Notes: generated from the sequence alone by a model not told the origin. A stretch of DNA of 64,000 nt from Marinobacter daqiaonensis (GCF_900115285.1 NZ_FOYW01000002.1:124001-188000), one strand, 5' to 3'; counted from the stretch's first letter, positions 53,657-63,805 are shown. Made by a program: numbers and translations.

Positions 53657-53791
53657 GGGTCGCCGGCTGAACTTTTCCCGCTGGTCTCAGTCACATTCCC
53701 ATCAGTGGGCAATTGCCTCGGCTGTGCCCCTCTGGTTTACTGATCCGCCCGGGATACAACGACTCAACTCATCCAGCTTGCAGGACTACCC

Positions 53792-54541
53792 ATGATCAGA
53801 TCTTTTGCCCGCATTCCCCGTATACTCGCTGCCGGCCTCGCCGTGATGGTGGCAATGGTGGTTATCCCGGCCTATGCGGAAACGCCCGAGGAGACCATTA
53901 CCCGCCGCCTCGCTGAAACCGTCCCCAGTCTCGTCGTCAGTGGCGTGTCGGAGTCGGAGGTGCCAGGCCTGTATGAGGTCAGGACGAACAACCGCGAAAT
54001 GATCTATGCCACCGAGGACGGCGAGTACATTCTGGCCGGCGAACTGCTCCAGCTCACTGACAAGGGTATCGTCAATGTCACCGAGCGGGCCCGGGCCGGC
54101 GAGCGTGCTGACACCATGGCCGAGTTTGGTGACGACGGTGTGATCCGCTACCCGGCGGATGGCGAGCAGAAGGCGGTAGTGAGTGTCTTCACCGACATCG
54201 ACTGTCCCTACTGCCGTAAACTCCATGATGAAATGGATCGGATCAACGAACTCGGCATTACCGTGGACTACTACGCCTTCCCGCGCTCTGGCCCCGGCAC
54301 ACCTTCCTTTGCCAAGTATGAGTCGGTGTGGTGTGCCGATGACCAGCAGGCTGCCATGGACAAGGCCAAGGCCGGCGAGAAGATCGCTGACCGCTCCTGC
54401 GACAACCCCGTCGAGGCGCAGTACGACCTGGGACGCCGGGTGGGAGTCACCGGCACGCCGGCAATCGTTCTCGAAGACGGCAACGTGGTGCGCGGCTACG
54501 TACCCGCCGAGCAGCTGGCTGAAGGCCTCGGACTGCTCTGA
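53792..54541 (+). CDS. dsbC: Thiol:disulfide interchange protein DsbC
   Basis: Periplasmic disulfide isomerase. 249 residues with a Sec signal peptide cleaved after AYA (residues 27-29). The N-terminal dimerisation domain covers residues 30-90 and the thioredoxin domain follows with the active site C138-P-Y-C141 (DIDCPYCRKLH) and cis-Pro GVTGTPAIV. An extra Cys pair (SVWCADD and DRSCDNP) matches the structural disulfide of DsbC. Between xerD and hom. Confidence 0.95.
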   Translation: MIRSFARIPRILAAGLAVMVAMVVIPAYAETPEETITRRLAETVPSLVVSGVSESEVPGLYEVRTNNREMIYATEDGEYILAGELLQLTDKGIVNVTERARAGERADTMAEFGDDGVIRYPADGEQKAVVSVFTDIDCPYCRKLHDEMDRINELGITVDYYAFPRSGPGTPSFAKYESVWCADDQQAAMDKAKAGEKIADRSCDNPVEAQYDLGRRVGVTGTPAIVLEDGNVVRGYVPAEQLAEGLGLL

Positions 54542-54591
54542 CAAAGATCACGTCGTGAGTTCGCGGTGGTGTTCCGGAGGCGCCTAATCGG

Positions 54592-54597
54592 TATACT
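54592..54597 (+). promoter_or_regulatory. Predicted -10 element of the hom promoter
   Basis: TATACT ends immediately before an in-frame ATG at 54598. A transcript starting about 54604 would exclude that ATG and leave the TTG at 54637 as the first usable start. The -35 is weak. Confidence 0.4.
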
Positions 54598-54636
54598 ATG
54601 CGGCCCATATCATTCATCGGGCGTCGAGGTGGAAGC

Positions 54637-55938
54637 TTGAAAGAAGTCAGGGTCGGAATCTGCGGGTTAGGGACCGTCGGTGGCGGAACGTTCAATGTGC
54701 TGGCCCGGAACGCCAGTCTGATCGCCGGTCGCGCCGGGTGTGTTATCCGCACGGTGCGGGTGGCAACCCGGACCTGGCGGGATGACATCGACCTGGGCGA
54801 TATTCCGTTCAGCACCGATGTCATGGACGTCGTCAACGACCCTGACGTGGACGTTGTGGTGGAACTGATCGGCGGCTACGAGACCGCCCGGGAACTGGTG
54901 CTGGCCGCCATCAACAAAGGCAAGCACGTGGTAACCGCCAATAAGGCGCTGATCGCCGTTCACGGCAACGAGATCTTTGAAGCCGCCGGCAAGGCAGGCG
55001 TGGTCGTGGCCTATGAAGCCGGTGTTGCCGGCGGCATTCCGGTGATCAAGGCCATCCGTGAAGGCATGGCCGCCAACCGCATCGACTGGCTGGCCGGTAT
55101 TATCAACGGCACCGGCAACTACATCCTCACCGAAATGCGCAAGGGCCGGCCATTCAACGAGGTCCTTCAGGAAGCCCAGGACCTGGGCTATGCAGAAGCC
55201 GACCCCACCTTCGACGTGGAGGGGGTTGATGCCGCCCATAAGCTGACCATCATGGCGTCCGCCAGTTTTGGTGTTCCCCTCCAGTTTGATCGCGCCTATA
55301 CCGAGGGGATTTCCCGTCTGACCCCCTACGATATCGCCCACGCCGAGATGCTTGGCTACCGGGTCAAGCACCTGGGCATCGCCCGCCGCCGCGAAGGTGG
55401 TATCGAGCTTCGTGTCCATCCCACCCTGGTGCCTCAAAGTCACCTGATCGCCCAGGTGGATGGTGTTCTGAACGCCATCCTGGTGGATGGCGACGCGGTC
55501 GGCCAGACCATGTACTACGGCCCGGGCGCCGGTGACGAGGCCACCGGTTCCGCAGTGATCGCCGATATCGTGGACGTTGCACGCAACATCCAGGCCGGTG
55601 GTCAGGGCAGGGTGCCGTATCTCGGGTTTGGTCCGGATTCCATCGAGGACCTGGAAGTGCTGCCCATGGAATTCACCCAGTCCGCCTACTATCTCCGCAT
55701 CCAGGCCATGGATCGCCCGGGCGTTCTCGCCAAGGTGGCTTCCATCCTCAGTGAGCACGGCATCAACATCGAATCCATCATGCAAAAGGAATCCGAAGTC
55801 TTCGACGGCAAGATTCCGGTGATCATCCTGACCCATACGGTCCAGGAGCGTCAGGTGAACCTGGCCATCGAGGACCTGGAAGCCCTGGACGAGGTGGATG
55901 ACCAGGTGATTCGCATCCGCGCTGAAAACTTCAACTGA
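54637..55938 (+). CDS. hom: Homoserine dehydrogenase
   Basis: Reduces aspartate semialdehyde to homoserine for Thr and Met. 433 residues starting at TTG 54637 (M-KEVRVGICGLGTVGGGTFNVL), with GAGGTGGAAG upstream; the family length is 434 in Pseudomonas. The NAD(P)-binding motif is at 8-20, the catalytic Lys region TANKALIAVHGNEIFEAAG follows, and GIINGTGNYILTEM is intact. A C-terminal ACT domain (YYLRIQAMDRPGVLAKVASILSEHGINIESI) suggests Thr feedback control. 11 bp before thrC. Confidence 0.95.
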   Translation: MKEVRVGICGLGTVGGGTFNVLARNASLIAGRAGCVIRTVRVATRTWRDDIDLGDIPFSTDVMDVVNDPDVDVVVELIGGYETARELVLAAINKGKHVVTANKALIAVHGNEIFEAAGKAGVVVAYEAGVAGGIPVIKAIREGMAANRIDWLAGIINGTGNYILTEMRKGRPFNEVLQEAQDLGYAEADPTFDVEGVDAAHKLTIMASASFGVPLQFDRAYTEGISRLTPYDIAHAEMLGYRVKHLGIARRREGGIELRVHPTLVPQSHLIAQVDGVLNAILVDGDAVGQTMYYGPGAGDEATGSAVIADIVDVARNIQAGGQGRVPYLGFGPDSIEDLEVLPMEFTQSAYYLRIQAMDRPGVLAKVASILSEHGINIESIMQKESEVFDGKIPVIILTHTVQERQVNLAIEDLEALDEVDDQVIRIRAENFN

Positions 55939-55949
55939 CAGGTAAGCAC

Positions 55950-57350
55950 GTGAGATACATCAGTACACGGGGCGAAGCGCCCGCTCTGGGCTTTGAGGAC
56001 GTTCTTCTGACTGGCCTGGCCTCTGATGGCGGCCTGTATGTGCCCGAGTCCCTTCCCCATTTCAGCCTGGAGGAAATCCGCAGCTGGCGCGGGCTGCCCT
56101 ACAGCGAGCTGGCGTTCAATGTCATGTACCCGTTTGTGGATGATGCCATCCCGGAGGATGCGTTCCGCCGGATGCTGGATGAAACCTACGACGGCTTCGT
56201 CCACAAGGCGGTTGCTCCGCTGGTCCAGCTGGACACCAACGAGTGGGTTCTGGAACTGTTCCACGGCCCGACCCTGGCCTTCAAGGATTTCGCCCTGCAA
56301 TTGCTGGGTCGTCTGCTTGATTATGTGCTTGAGAAGCGTAACCAGCACGCGGTCATTATGGGTGCCACCTCCGGCGATACCGGCTCCGCCGCTATCGAGG
56401 GCTGTCGTCGCTGTGAGCACGTCGATATCTTCATCCTCCACCCCCACGAGCGGGTATCGGAGGTGCAGCGCCGGCAGATGACCACGGTGGCCGGGGACAA
56501 TATCCACAACATCGCCGTCAAGGGCAACTTCGACGACTGCCAGCGCATGGTCAAGGCCAGCTTTGGTGACCAGTCCTTCCTGGGGGGCAAGGTCCGCCTG
56601 GCGGCGGTGAACTCCATAAACTGGGCGCGCATCATGGCCCAGATCGTCTATTACTTTCAGGCATCCCTGGCCCTGGGTGGTCCTGACCGGTCCATGGCCT
56701 TCTCGGTGCCCACCGGTAACTTCGGGGATATCTTCGCGGGCTATCTGGCGAAGAAGATGGGGCTGCCCATTTCCCAGCTGGTGATTGCCACCAATCGCAA
56801 CGATATTCTGCACCGGTTCATGAGCGGCAACCGGTATGAGCAGCATCAGCTGGAGCATACCCTGTCACCAAGCATGGACATCATGGTGTCCAGCAACTTC
56901 GAGCGTCTGCTGTTCGATCTGCATGGACGGGATGGAGCCGCCGTCAAGGAGCTTCTGGAGAACGCTGCCAGGGGCCCGGTGAGTATTGAGGATTACCGCT
57001 GGCGCCATGCCCGCAAGCTGTTTGACAGTGACGCGGTGGATGACCGCGCCACCTGCCAAACCATTCGCCAGATATACGACGAGAACGAATACCTCCTCGA
57101 CCCTCATACCGCCATTGGCGTGAAGGCGGCGCGAACCTGTCGCCGGGACAGGAGCGTACCCATGATCACCCTGGGTACGGCCCATCCCGCCAAGTTCCCG
57201 GATGCCATTGCCGAAGCGGGTCTTTCCGTGAAGCCGCAACTGCCGGCCCACATGGCGGACCTGTTCGAGCGGGAGGAGCGCTACACGGTGCTGGAGAACG
57301 ACCTGGCCTCGGTACAGGATTTCATGGCAAAGCACTGGAAACATGCCTGA
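55950..57350 (+). CDS. thrC: Threonine synthase
   Basis: PLP enzyme converting phosphohomoserine to threonine. 466 residues starting at GTG 55950 (M-RYISTRGEAPALGFEDVLLTGLASDGGLYVPE). The PLP lysine is K112 (TLAFKDFALQLLG); the phosphate loop is TSGDTGSAAIEG and the substrate region SINWARIMAQ is intact. It shares a transcript with hom, with no thrB in the cluster, as in Pseudomonas. Confidence 0.95.
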   Translation: MRYISTRGEAPALGFEDVLLTGLASDGGLYVPESLPHFSLEEIRSWRGLPYSELAFNVMYPFVDDAIPEDAFRRMLDETYDGFVHKAVAPLVQLDTNEWVLELFHGPTLAFKDFALQLLGRLLDYVLEKRNQHAVIMGATSGDTGSAAIEGCRRCEHVDIFILHPHERVSEVQRRQMTTVAGDNIHNIAVKGNFDDCQRMVKASFGDQSFLGGKVRLAAVNSINWARIMAQIVYYFQASLALGGPDRSMAFSVPTGNFGDIFAGYLAKKMGLPISQLVIATNRNDILHRFMSGNRYEQHQLEHTLSPSMDIMVSSNFERLLFDLHGRDGAAVKELLENAARGPVSIEDYRWRHARKLFDSDAVDDRATCQTIRQIYDENEYLLDPHTAIGVKAARTCRRDRSVPMITLGTAHPAKFPDAIAEAGLSVKPQLPAHMADLFEREERYTVLENDLASVQDFMAKHWKHA

Positions 57351-57392
57351 AGCCTCAATGAAGGGAGCCGGCTGCCGGCTCCCGGTCCGGCC

Positions 57393-59123
57393 ATGACGCA
57401 GAAGAAGATTCTTCGCCGCCCGGGGGTGAGCGCCGATCCCGCCTGGGGCAAAAACCTCTCTCCGCTGCTCCGGCGGTTGTATGCCGCCCGGGGCGTCACC
57501 TCTGACGATGAGTTGACCTATACCCTGAAACACCTGGCCTCTCCCCTGCAGCTTCGTGGCATCGACCGGGCCGTGGAACTGCTGGCCGGCGCCATTGCGC
57601 AGCAGCAGAAAGTCCTGGTGCTGGGGGATTTCGACGCTGATGGTGCCACCAGCACAGCGGTGGCCATGCTGGGGCTGTCGATGCTGGGACTGGCGAACGT
57701 GGATTTTCGCGTGCCCAGCCGGTTCTCCGATGGGTACGGCCTGACCCCCGGTATCATCCACCGGCTGACGGAAGAGGGCGAGGTACCGGACCTGCTGGTG
57801 ACCGTGGACAACGGTATTTCCGCCCACGAGGGTATCCGGGCCGCACGTGCTGCGGGCATGAAAGTGGTGGTCACCGATCATCATCTGGCGGGTGAGAGCC
57901 TTCCGGACGCGGACGCCATTGTGAACCCCAACCAGCCGGAATGTCCCTTCCTGAGCAAGAATGCCGCGGGCGTGGGAGTCATGTTCTACGTTCTTACCGC
58001 CCTGAGAAAGCATTTGCGGGAGTGTGGCAGGTTGCCGCAACCGGAGCCCAATCTGGGCAGTCTGCTGGATCTGGTGGCTCTGGGGACAGTCGCGGACGTG
58101 GTGCCCCTGGACCATAACAACAGGATATTCGTGGAACAGGGCCTGCGTCGCATCAGGCAGGGCCTGGCGAGGCCGGGCATCCTGGCGCTACTGGAGGTGG
58201 CCGGCCGGGAACACACCACCATCGGTGCCACCGACCTGGGTTTTGTGGTGGGGCCGCGCCTGAATGCCGCCGGCAGGCTGGACGATATGAGCATCGGCAT
58301 CGCGTGTCTGCTGGCCGATGATCCGGAGGAGGCCCGTCGCCTTGCCCGGGAGCTGGACACCTTTAACAGGGAACGCCGCACCATTGAGCGCGACATGAAA
58401 GCCCAGGCCCAGGAGCTGCTGGCCTCCATGTCGCTGGACATCGAAGGCCTCCCGTGGGGGCTCGCCCTGTTCGATCCCGAGTGGCACCAGGGCGTGATCG
58501 GCATTCTCGCGGCCCGCATCCGGGAGCAGACTCACCGCCCGACCATCGCCTTCGCGCCGGACGACGACGGCGAACACATCAAGGGCTCCGCCCGCTCCAT
58601 TCCGGGCTTTCACATTCGCGATGCATTGGCGGTGGTGGACGCCCGCCATCCCGGCTTGCTGAAAAAATTCGGTGGCCACGCTATGGCAGCAGGCATGACC
58701 ATCCTCCGCTGTGATCTTGAACGGTTCAGCGATGCCTTCGATCAGGCAGTGCGGGATGCCCTCAGGCCCGAGGATCTCGAAGCGGCCATTGTTACCGATG
58801 GTCCCCTTGAGATCGGAGAGCTTTGCCTGGAGACGGCCCACCTTCTCAAACGTGCCGGCCCCTGGGGACAGCACTTCCCTGAGCCGGTATTCGATGGTGA
58901 GTTCCGGGTGATCAGCCAGCGCATCGTCGGCGAAAATCACCTCAAGCTGGTACTCCAGCCGGCGGATGGTCGTAACATCGTGGACGGCATTGCCTTCAAT
59001 ACCGGTCCGGAAGTACCTGACTACACCCGCACCGGCGCCCGCGTGGTCTACAAACCCGACGCCAACACCTTCCGGGGGCGCACCAGCCTGCAGTTGCTGA
59101 TCGATTACCTGGAGCCTTGCTGA
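57393..59123 (+). CDS. recJ: Single-stranded-DNA-specific exonuclease RecJ
   Basis: 5'-3' ssDNA exonuclease for recombination and mismatch repair. 576 residues. DHH-family metal motifs: D79-D81-D83 (GDFDADGATS), TVDNGIS, and D162-H163-H164 (VTDHHLAGE), then VALGTVADVVPL. The DHHA1 domain carries GSARSIPGFHIRDALAVV and KFGGHAMAAGMT. Starts 42 bp after thrC. A nested palindrome separates it from prfB, its usual neighbour. Confidence 0.95.
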   Translation: MTQKKILRRPGVSADPAWGKNLSPLLRRLYAARGVTSDDELTYTLKHLASPLQLRGIDRAVELLAGAIAQQQKVLVLGDFDADGATSTAVAMLGLSMLGLANVDFRVPSRFSDGYGLTPGIIHRLTEEGEVPDLLVTVDNGISAHEGIRAARAAGMKVVVTDHHLAGESLPDADAIVNPNQPECPFLSKNAAGVGVMFYVLTALRKHLRECGRLPQPEPNLGSLLDLVALGTVADVVPLDHNNRIFVEQGLRRIRQGLARPGILALLEVAGREHTTIGATDLGFVVGPRLNAAGRLDDMSIGIACLLADDPEEARRLARELDTFNRERRTIERDMKAQAQELLASMSLDIEGLPWGLALFDPEWHQGVIGILAARIREQTHRPTIAFAPDDDGEHIKGSARSIPGFHIRDALAVVDARHPGLLKKFGGHAMAAGMTILRCDLERFSDAFDQAVRDALRPEDLEAAIVTDGPLEIGELCLETAHLLKRAGPWGQHFPEPVFDGEFRVISQRIVGENHLKLVLQPADGRNIVDGIAFNTGPEVPDYTRTGARVVYKPDANTFRGRTSLQLLIDYLEPC

Positions 59124-59133
59124 GAGGCTTGTG

Positions 59134-59380
59134 TTTGCCGCGGAATCGGCGGAAGAACGCAAAAAAAAGAAATTTTGCCACGGAAACCACGGAAGAACAC
59201 GGAATGAAAAGATAAAAACAGAGATAAGTGAGCGGCCTCCATAGCAGGTATTGCCGAGTCTTACCTGCCATCATTTTTTTCTCTTTCTTTTTTCCGTGTT
59301 CTTCCGTGTTCTTCCGTGGATTCCGTGGCTAACCCTGCATTTTGTCTTTTTCCGCGTACTTCCGCGGATTCCGCGGCCAA
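59134..59380. repeat. Nested palindrome with CGCGGAA and CACGGAA layers (copy 2)
   Basis: Outer arms (59134-59172 and 59341-59380) use CGCGG-type units (GCCGCGGAA, TC[C/G]GCGGAA, GTACGCGGAA). Inner arms (59174-59205 and about 59288-59332) use CACGG units; the inner left arm has three and the inner right arm four. The core holds an exact 7-bp hairpin, GCAGGTA (59244-59250) with TACCTGC (59262-59268). It fills the recJ-prfB gap; 59381-59470 holds the presumed prfB promoter with TAGAAT at 59418-59423. Same family as the copy at 13526-13710. No ORF of substance. Confidence 0.87.
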
Positions 59381-59470
59381 TCAATCAGGCGGGGCTGAAC
59401 CGGCGACGGATTTCCGGTAGAATTCCGCCTCTGTTTTTACTCTCCATTCGCCACAGCGAGTAACGCTCTT

Positions 59471-60566
59471 ATGGAAATCAATCCCATTGTTACGAAGATC
59501 AAGGAACTTCGTGAGCGCACTGAAGCGCTCAGGGGGTATCTTTGACTATGACCAGCGCAGTGAGCGCCTGACCGAAGTCGAACGCGAGCTTGAGCAGCCC
59601 TCTGTCTGGGATGACCCTGAGCGGGCCCAGGCTCTTGGCAAGGAGCGTTCAGACCTGGAACTCATCGTGCGCACCATCGATAACCTGTCCAGTGGTCTTG
59701 GCGACGCCGAAAGCCTGCTGGAGATGGCCGCCGAGGAAGAGGATGAAGGCGCGGTCGCCGACATCGAGAACGACCTGGAAGGCCTCGACAAGGAACTGGA
59801 AAAACTTGAGTTCCGTCGCATGTTCTCGGGGGAGATGGATGCAAACAACGCCTACCTGGACCTTCAGGCCGGCTCCGGTGGCACCGAGGCTCAGGACTGG
59901 GCCAATATGCTGCTGCGCATGTATCTTCGCTGGGCCGAGCGACGCGGCTTCAAGGCCGAGATCATCGAACTGCAGGAAGGGGAGGTGGCCGGTATCAAAA
60001 GTGCCACCATCCATATCCAGGGTGATTATGCCTATGGCTGGCTGCGGACCGAAACCGGTGTTCACCGGCTGGTGCGAAAGTCACCGTTCGACTCCGGCAA
60101 CCGTCGTCATACCTCGTTCTCCTCGGTGTTCGTTTCACCAGAGGTGGATGACAGCTTCGAGATCGAGATCAATCCGGCTGACCTTCGGGTGGACGTCTAT
60201 CGCGCATCCGGCGCCGGTGGCCAGCATGTCAACCGGACCGAGTCCGCGGTACGGCTGACCCATAACCCTACCGGCATTGTGGTGGCCTGCCAGGCTGGTC
60301 GGAGCCAGCACCAGAACAAGGACCAGGCCATGAAGCAGCTCAAGGCCAAGCTCTTCGAGCGGGAGATGCAGCTGCGCAATGCCGAGAAGCAGAAACAGGA
60401 AGACGCCAAGTCCGACATTGGCTGGGGCAGTCAGATCCGCTCCTACGTGCTGGACGACAGCCGTATCAAGGATCTGCGCACCAAGGTGGAAACCAGTAAC
60501 ACCCAGAACGTGCTGGACGGTGATATCGACAGGTTCATCGAAGCCAGCCTGAAGATGGCGCTGTAG
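59471..60566 (+). CDS. prfB: Peptide chain release factor 2, with programmed +1 frameshift
   Basis: Recognises UGA and UAA. The zero frame starts at ATG 59471 and reads 24 codons to TAT-CTT followed by in-frame TGA at 59543-59545. A +1 slip at CTT-TGA-C (59540-59546) continues in the second frame from GAC 59544. The internal SD-like AGGGGG (59531-59536) sits just upstream, the standard autoregulatory signal. The joined product has 364 residues, with GGQ in [18 protein letters not shown]. Automated calls that start at 59487 miss the real N-terminus. Upstream of lysS, the usual order. Confidence 0.96.
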
Positions 60567-60624
60567 ACAGCGCCATCCTTTATCGCGTCAATCCGGAAAT
60601 TCCGACTTCTTTTTGTGAGCCAAC

Positions 60625-62148
60625 ATGACCGATCACAGCCCGAATGCCACTCACCCCGAGGACAACAAACTGATTGCCGAGCGCCGCGCCAAACTGGCGG
60701 ACCTTCGCAAGCAGGGCAATCCCTTTCCCAATGATTTTCGCCGTGATGCCACCGCTGCCGAGCTGCAGGAAAAATACGGTGACAAGTCCAAGGAAGAGCT
60801 CGAGTCCCTCGGCATTCGTGTAGCCATCGCCGGCCGCATGATGCTTGATCGCAAGGCGTTCAAGGTGGTTCAGGACATGACCGGTCGGATCCAGATCTAC
60901 GCGTCCAAGGATGTTCAGAAGGACACCCGGCACTGGGATCTGGGGGATATCGTAGGCGTTCGCGGAATCCTGTCGAAATCCGGCAAGGGCGACCTGTATG
61001 TGACCATGGAAGAGTATGTGCTGCTGACCAAGTCGCTGCGCCCCCTGCCGGAAAAGCACAAGGGTCTGACCGATACCGAGGCCCGCTACCGCCAGCGCTA
61101 TGTCGACCTGATGGTGAATGAGGACAGTCGCCGGGTTTTCTACGCCCGTTCCAAGATCATCAATACCATGCGCCAGTATTTTGCCGAGCGGGATTTCATG
61201 GAGGTGGAAACCCCCATGCTACAGGTGATTCCGGGTGGTGCCACGGCACGTCCGTTCATCACCCACCACAACGCCCTGGGCATCGACATGTATCTTCGTA
61301 TCGCCCCCGAACTGTTCCTCAAGCGGCTGGTTGTGGGCGGCTTCGAGCGTGTATTCGAGATTAACCGCAATTTCCGTAACGAGGGCCTGTCGACCCGTCA
61401 TAACCCGGAATTCACCATGGTGGAGTTCTACCAGGCGTATGCGGATTACAATGACCTGATGGACCTCACCGAGGACATGCTGCGCACTATCGCCGGCAAG
61501 GTGCTGGGAACCACGATGGTGGTGAATACCCGCGTGCTTGCTGACGGCACCGAGGAGGCACTGGAATACGACTTCGGCAAACCCTTTGAGCGCCTGACGG
61601 TGGTGGATGCCATCCTGCGTTACAACCCGGACATTTCCCGGGTCCAGCTGCTGGACGAGACCAGCGCCCGCCGGGTGGCGAAAGACCTCGGGATCCGGCT
61701 GAAGGATGGCTGGGGTCTTGGCAAGGTGCAGGTGGAAATCTTCGAAGCCACCGCCGAGCATCGCCTGATGCAGCCCACGTTCATTACGGATTACCCGAAG
61801 GAAGTCTCGCCCCTGGCCCGCTGCAAGGACAGCGATCCGTTCGTCACCGAGCGCTTCGAATTTTTCGTGGGTGGGCGTGAGATTGCCAATGGCTTTTCCG
61901 AGCTTAACGATGCCGAGGACCAGGCTGAGCGCTTCCAGGCCCAGGTGGCTGAAAAGGATGCCGGCGACGACGAGGCCATGTTCTATGACGAGGATTTTGT
62001 CACCGCCCTGGAGTTCGGCCTGCCGCCGACCGCGGGCGAGGGCATCGGCATTGACCGCCTGGCCATGCTGCTGACAGATTCGCCGTCCATCCGGGACGTC
62101 ATACTGTTCCCCGCGATGCGTCCCGAACACAGGCACGAGGAGAAGTAG
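60625..62148 (+). CDS. lysS: Lysyl-tRNA synthetase, class II
   Basis: 507 residues. An N-terminal OB-fold anticodon domain (about 65-150: [27 protein letters not shown]) precedes the class II core with motif 1 ([10 protein letters not shown]), motif 2 ([26 protein letters not shown]) and motif 3 ([13 protein letters not shown]). Highly charged N-terminal helix. 58 bp after prfB and 4 bp before ung. Confidence 0.97.
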   Translation: MTDHSPNATHPEDNKLIAERRAKLADLRKQGNPFPNDFRRDATAAELQEKYGDKSKEELESLGIRVAIAGRMMLDRKAFKVVQDMTGRIQIYASKDVQKDTRHWDLGDIVGVRGILSKSGKGDLYVTMEEYVLLTKSLRPLPEKHKGLTDTEARYRQRYVDLMVNEDSRRVFYARSKIINTMRQYFAERDFMEVETPMLQVIPGGATARPFITHHNALGIDMYLRIAPELFLKRLVVGGFERVFEINRNFRNEGLSTRHNPEFTMVEFYQAYADYNDLMDLTEDMLRTIAGKVLGTTMVVNTRVLADGTEEALEYDFGKPFERLTVVDAILRYNPDISRVQLLDETSARRVAKDLGIRLKDGWGLGKVQVEIFEATAEHRLMQPTFITDYPKEVSPLARCKDSDPFVTERFEFFVGGREIANGFSELNDAEDQAERFQAQVAEKDAGDDEAMFYDEDFVTALEFGLPPTAGEGIGIDRLAMLLTDSPSIRDVILFPAMRPEHRHEEK

Positions 62149-62152
62149 TCCG

Positions 62153-62887
62153 ATGCATCCGGCCGAGGCCCTGGCACAACAGCTCCGGCCCGGCCGCGGC
62201 TGGGACCGGATACTTGGCGGGGAATTTCGCCAGCCTTACATGCGGCAACTGGCGGAATTCCTGGCAGATGCAGAGAAGGCCGGTAAGGTCCTGCACCCGG
62301 AACGACGTCATTGTTTCAATGCCCTTAACAGCACGCCGCTGGATCAGGTGGAAGTGGTTATCCTCGGCCAGGACCCGTACCACGGTCCCGGCCAGGCCCA
62401 CGGCCTCTGCTTCTCCGTGCGACCCCACGTCGCGGTTCCTCCGTCACTGAAGAACATCTTCAAGGAGATTGAGGATGATCTGGGGATCGCGCCACCGGAT
62501 CATGGCTGTCTGCAGCCCTGGGCCGATCGCGGTGTGCTCCTGCTCAATGCGGTACTTACGGTGGAGGAGGGCAACCCCGGCGCCCATCAGGGCAAGGGTT
62601 GGGAAACCTTTACCGACCGGGTGATTGAAGCCATCAACCGGCACCGAAAAGGGGTGGTTTTCCTGCTGTGGGGTAGCTATGCCCGCAAAAAAGGGCGCGT
62701 AATCGACCGTGACAGGCACCTGGTGCTGGAGGGGCCTCACCCCTCGCCCCTGAGTGCCTACCGGGGATTTTTCGGCTGCCGGCATTTCTCCCGGGCCAAT
62801 CAATGGCTGGAAGAGCAGGACCTTCCTCCCGTGGACTGGTCCCTGCCAGATAAAGCAGAACTGATCGAACGCTATAAAAAGAAGTGA
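62153..62887 (+). CDS. ung: Uracil-DNA glycosylase
   Basis: Family 1 UDG that excises uracil from DNA. 244 residues. The water-activating loop is [18 protein letters not shown] with catalytic D74; the uracil-binding [12 protein letters not shown]sn and the leucine-intercalation loop [21 protein letters not shown] with catalytic His are intact. It starts 4 bp after lysS and is probably co-transcribed with it; convergent with the HDOD gene. Confidence 0.96.
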   Translation: MHPAEALAQQLRPGRGWDRILGGEFRQPYMRQLAEFLADAEKAGKVLHPERRHCFNALNSTPLDQVEVVILGQDPYHGPGQAHGLCFSVRPHVAVPPSLKNIFKEIEDDLGIAPPDHGCLQPWADRGVLLLNAVLTVEEGNPGAHQGKGWETFTDRVIEAINRHRKGVVFLLWGSYARKKGRVIDRDRHLVLEGPHPSPLSAYRGFFGCRHFSRANQWLEEQDLPPVDWSLPDKAELIERYKKK

Positions 62888-62971
62888 GGCGGCCCCGGCA
62901 CCGGCCTGAGGGTAACTACGGTGTCTCCCGCCATGGGGCCGTGTTCTGGTGGGCAACTTCGGTGATTTGCC

Positions 62972-63805
62972 CTACTTAAGCAACGCCATTGCCGCTTCCA
63001 TCTGGGCGTTGAGGTCTTCCTCTTCGCTCATGTTCATGTTCGGATCCAGGCCCAGGCGGTCAAAGGCGGATATGGTGCTCCAGTCCATTTCGTTGACCGG
63101 GTGCCCGGTGCCGGCAAGAAGCTGCAGATTGGCCACCATGACCAGATCCGCGTAGTCCGCCGAGGCAACCTGGCGCCGGTAGTTCTGGTATTCCAGGGGA
63201 ACCAGCTGCAACTCTTCCGGAAAGTCCCAGCGCTTGAGGATAGTGGCGCCGATCCTGGGATGGAGTTCGTCAATCACGTTGTCCAGCATGACGCTGCTGA
63301 TCTGTATGTCCTGGTCTTCCACGTACCGCAGGATGGGCAGGACACCAATCAGGTGCACCAGGCCGGCCAGCGTTGCCTGGTCGGGCTTCAGGCGGGTGTA
63401 TTGTTGCGCCAGCACATGGCAGACGCCGGCCACTTCGGTGCTGGTCTGCCAGTTGGCGCGAAGACGCTTGTCGATCATGTCGGAGGTGGCCTGGAACATC
63501 TGCTCCATGGCCAGGCCCATGGCCAGGTTGCTGGTGTAGGCCATGCCCAGGCGACTGACCGCCATATTGAGATTCTCTATGGCACGGCTGCCCCGGAACA
63601 GGGGGCTGTTGCAGACCCGGATCAACCGGGCGGAAAGGGCGGTATCATTGCTGATGACCTTGACCAGGTCCATGATCGACGAGTCGTCGGCTTCCGCAAT
63701 ATCCCGTACCTGCAGCGCCACCTCCGGTAAGGTCGGGAGGATCAGCCTGTCACTCTCAATGGCAGAAAGAATGTCGTCGCGAATGGTATCGACAATGTTG
63801 GACAT
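62972..63805 (-). CDS. HDOD-domain protein
   Basis: 277 residues. The HDOD domain spans about residues 20-215 (LPTLPEVALQVRDIAEADDSSIMDLVKVISNDTALSARLIRVCNSPLFRG, then VSRLGMAYTSNLAMGLAMEQMF). It lacks the HD-GYP catalytic residues, so it is probably a non-enzymatic signalling or scaffold protein. The C-terminal tail is acidic (NMSEEEDLNAQMEAAMALLK). Next to a probable ygfZ on the same strand, a neighbourhood known in Pseudomonas relatives. Confidence 0.88.
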   Translation of the reverse strand: MSNIVDTIRDDILSAIESDRLILPTLPEVALQVRDIAEADDSSIMDLVKVISNDTALSARLIRVCNSPLFRGSRAIENLNMAVSRLGMAYTSNLAMGLAMEQMFQATSDMIDKRLRANWQTSTEVAGVCHVLAQQYTRLKPDQATLAGLVHLIGVLPILRYVEDQDIQISSVMLDNVIDELHPRIGATILKRWDFPEELQLVPLEYQNYRRQVASADYADLVMVANLQLLAGTGHPVNEMDWSTISAFDRLGLDPNMNMSEEEDLNAQMEAAMALLK

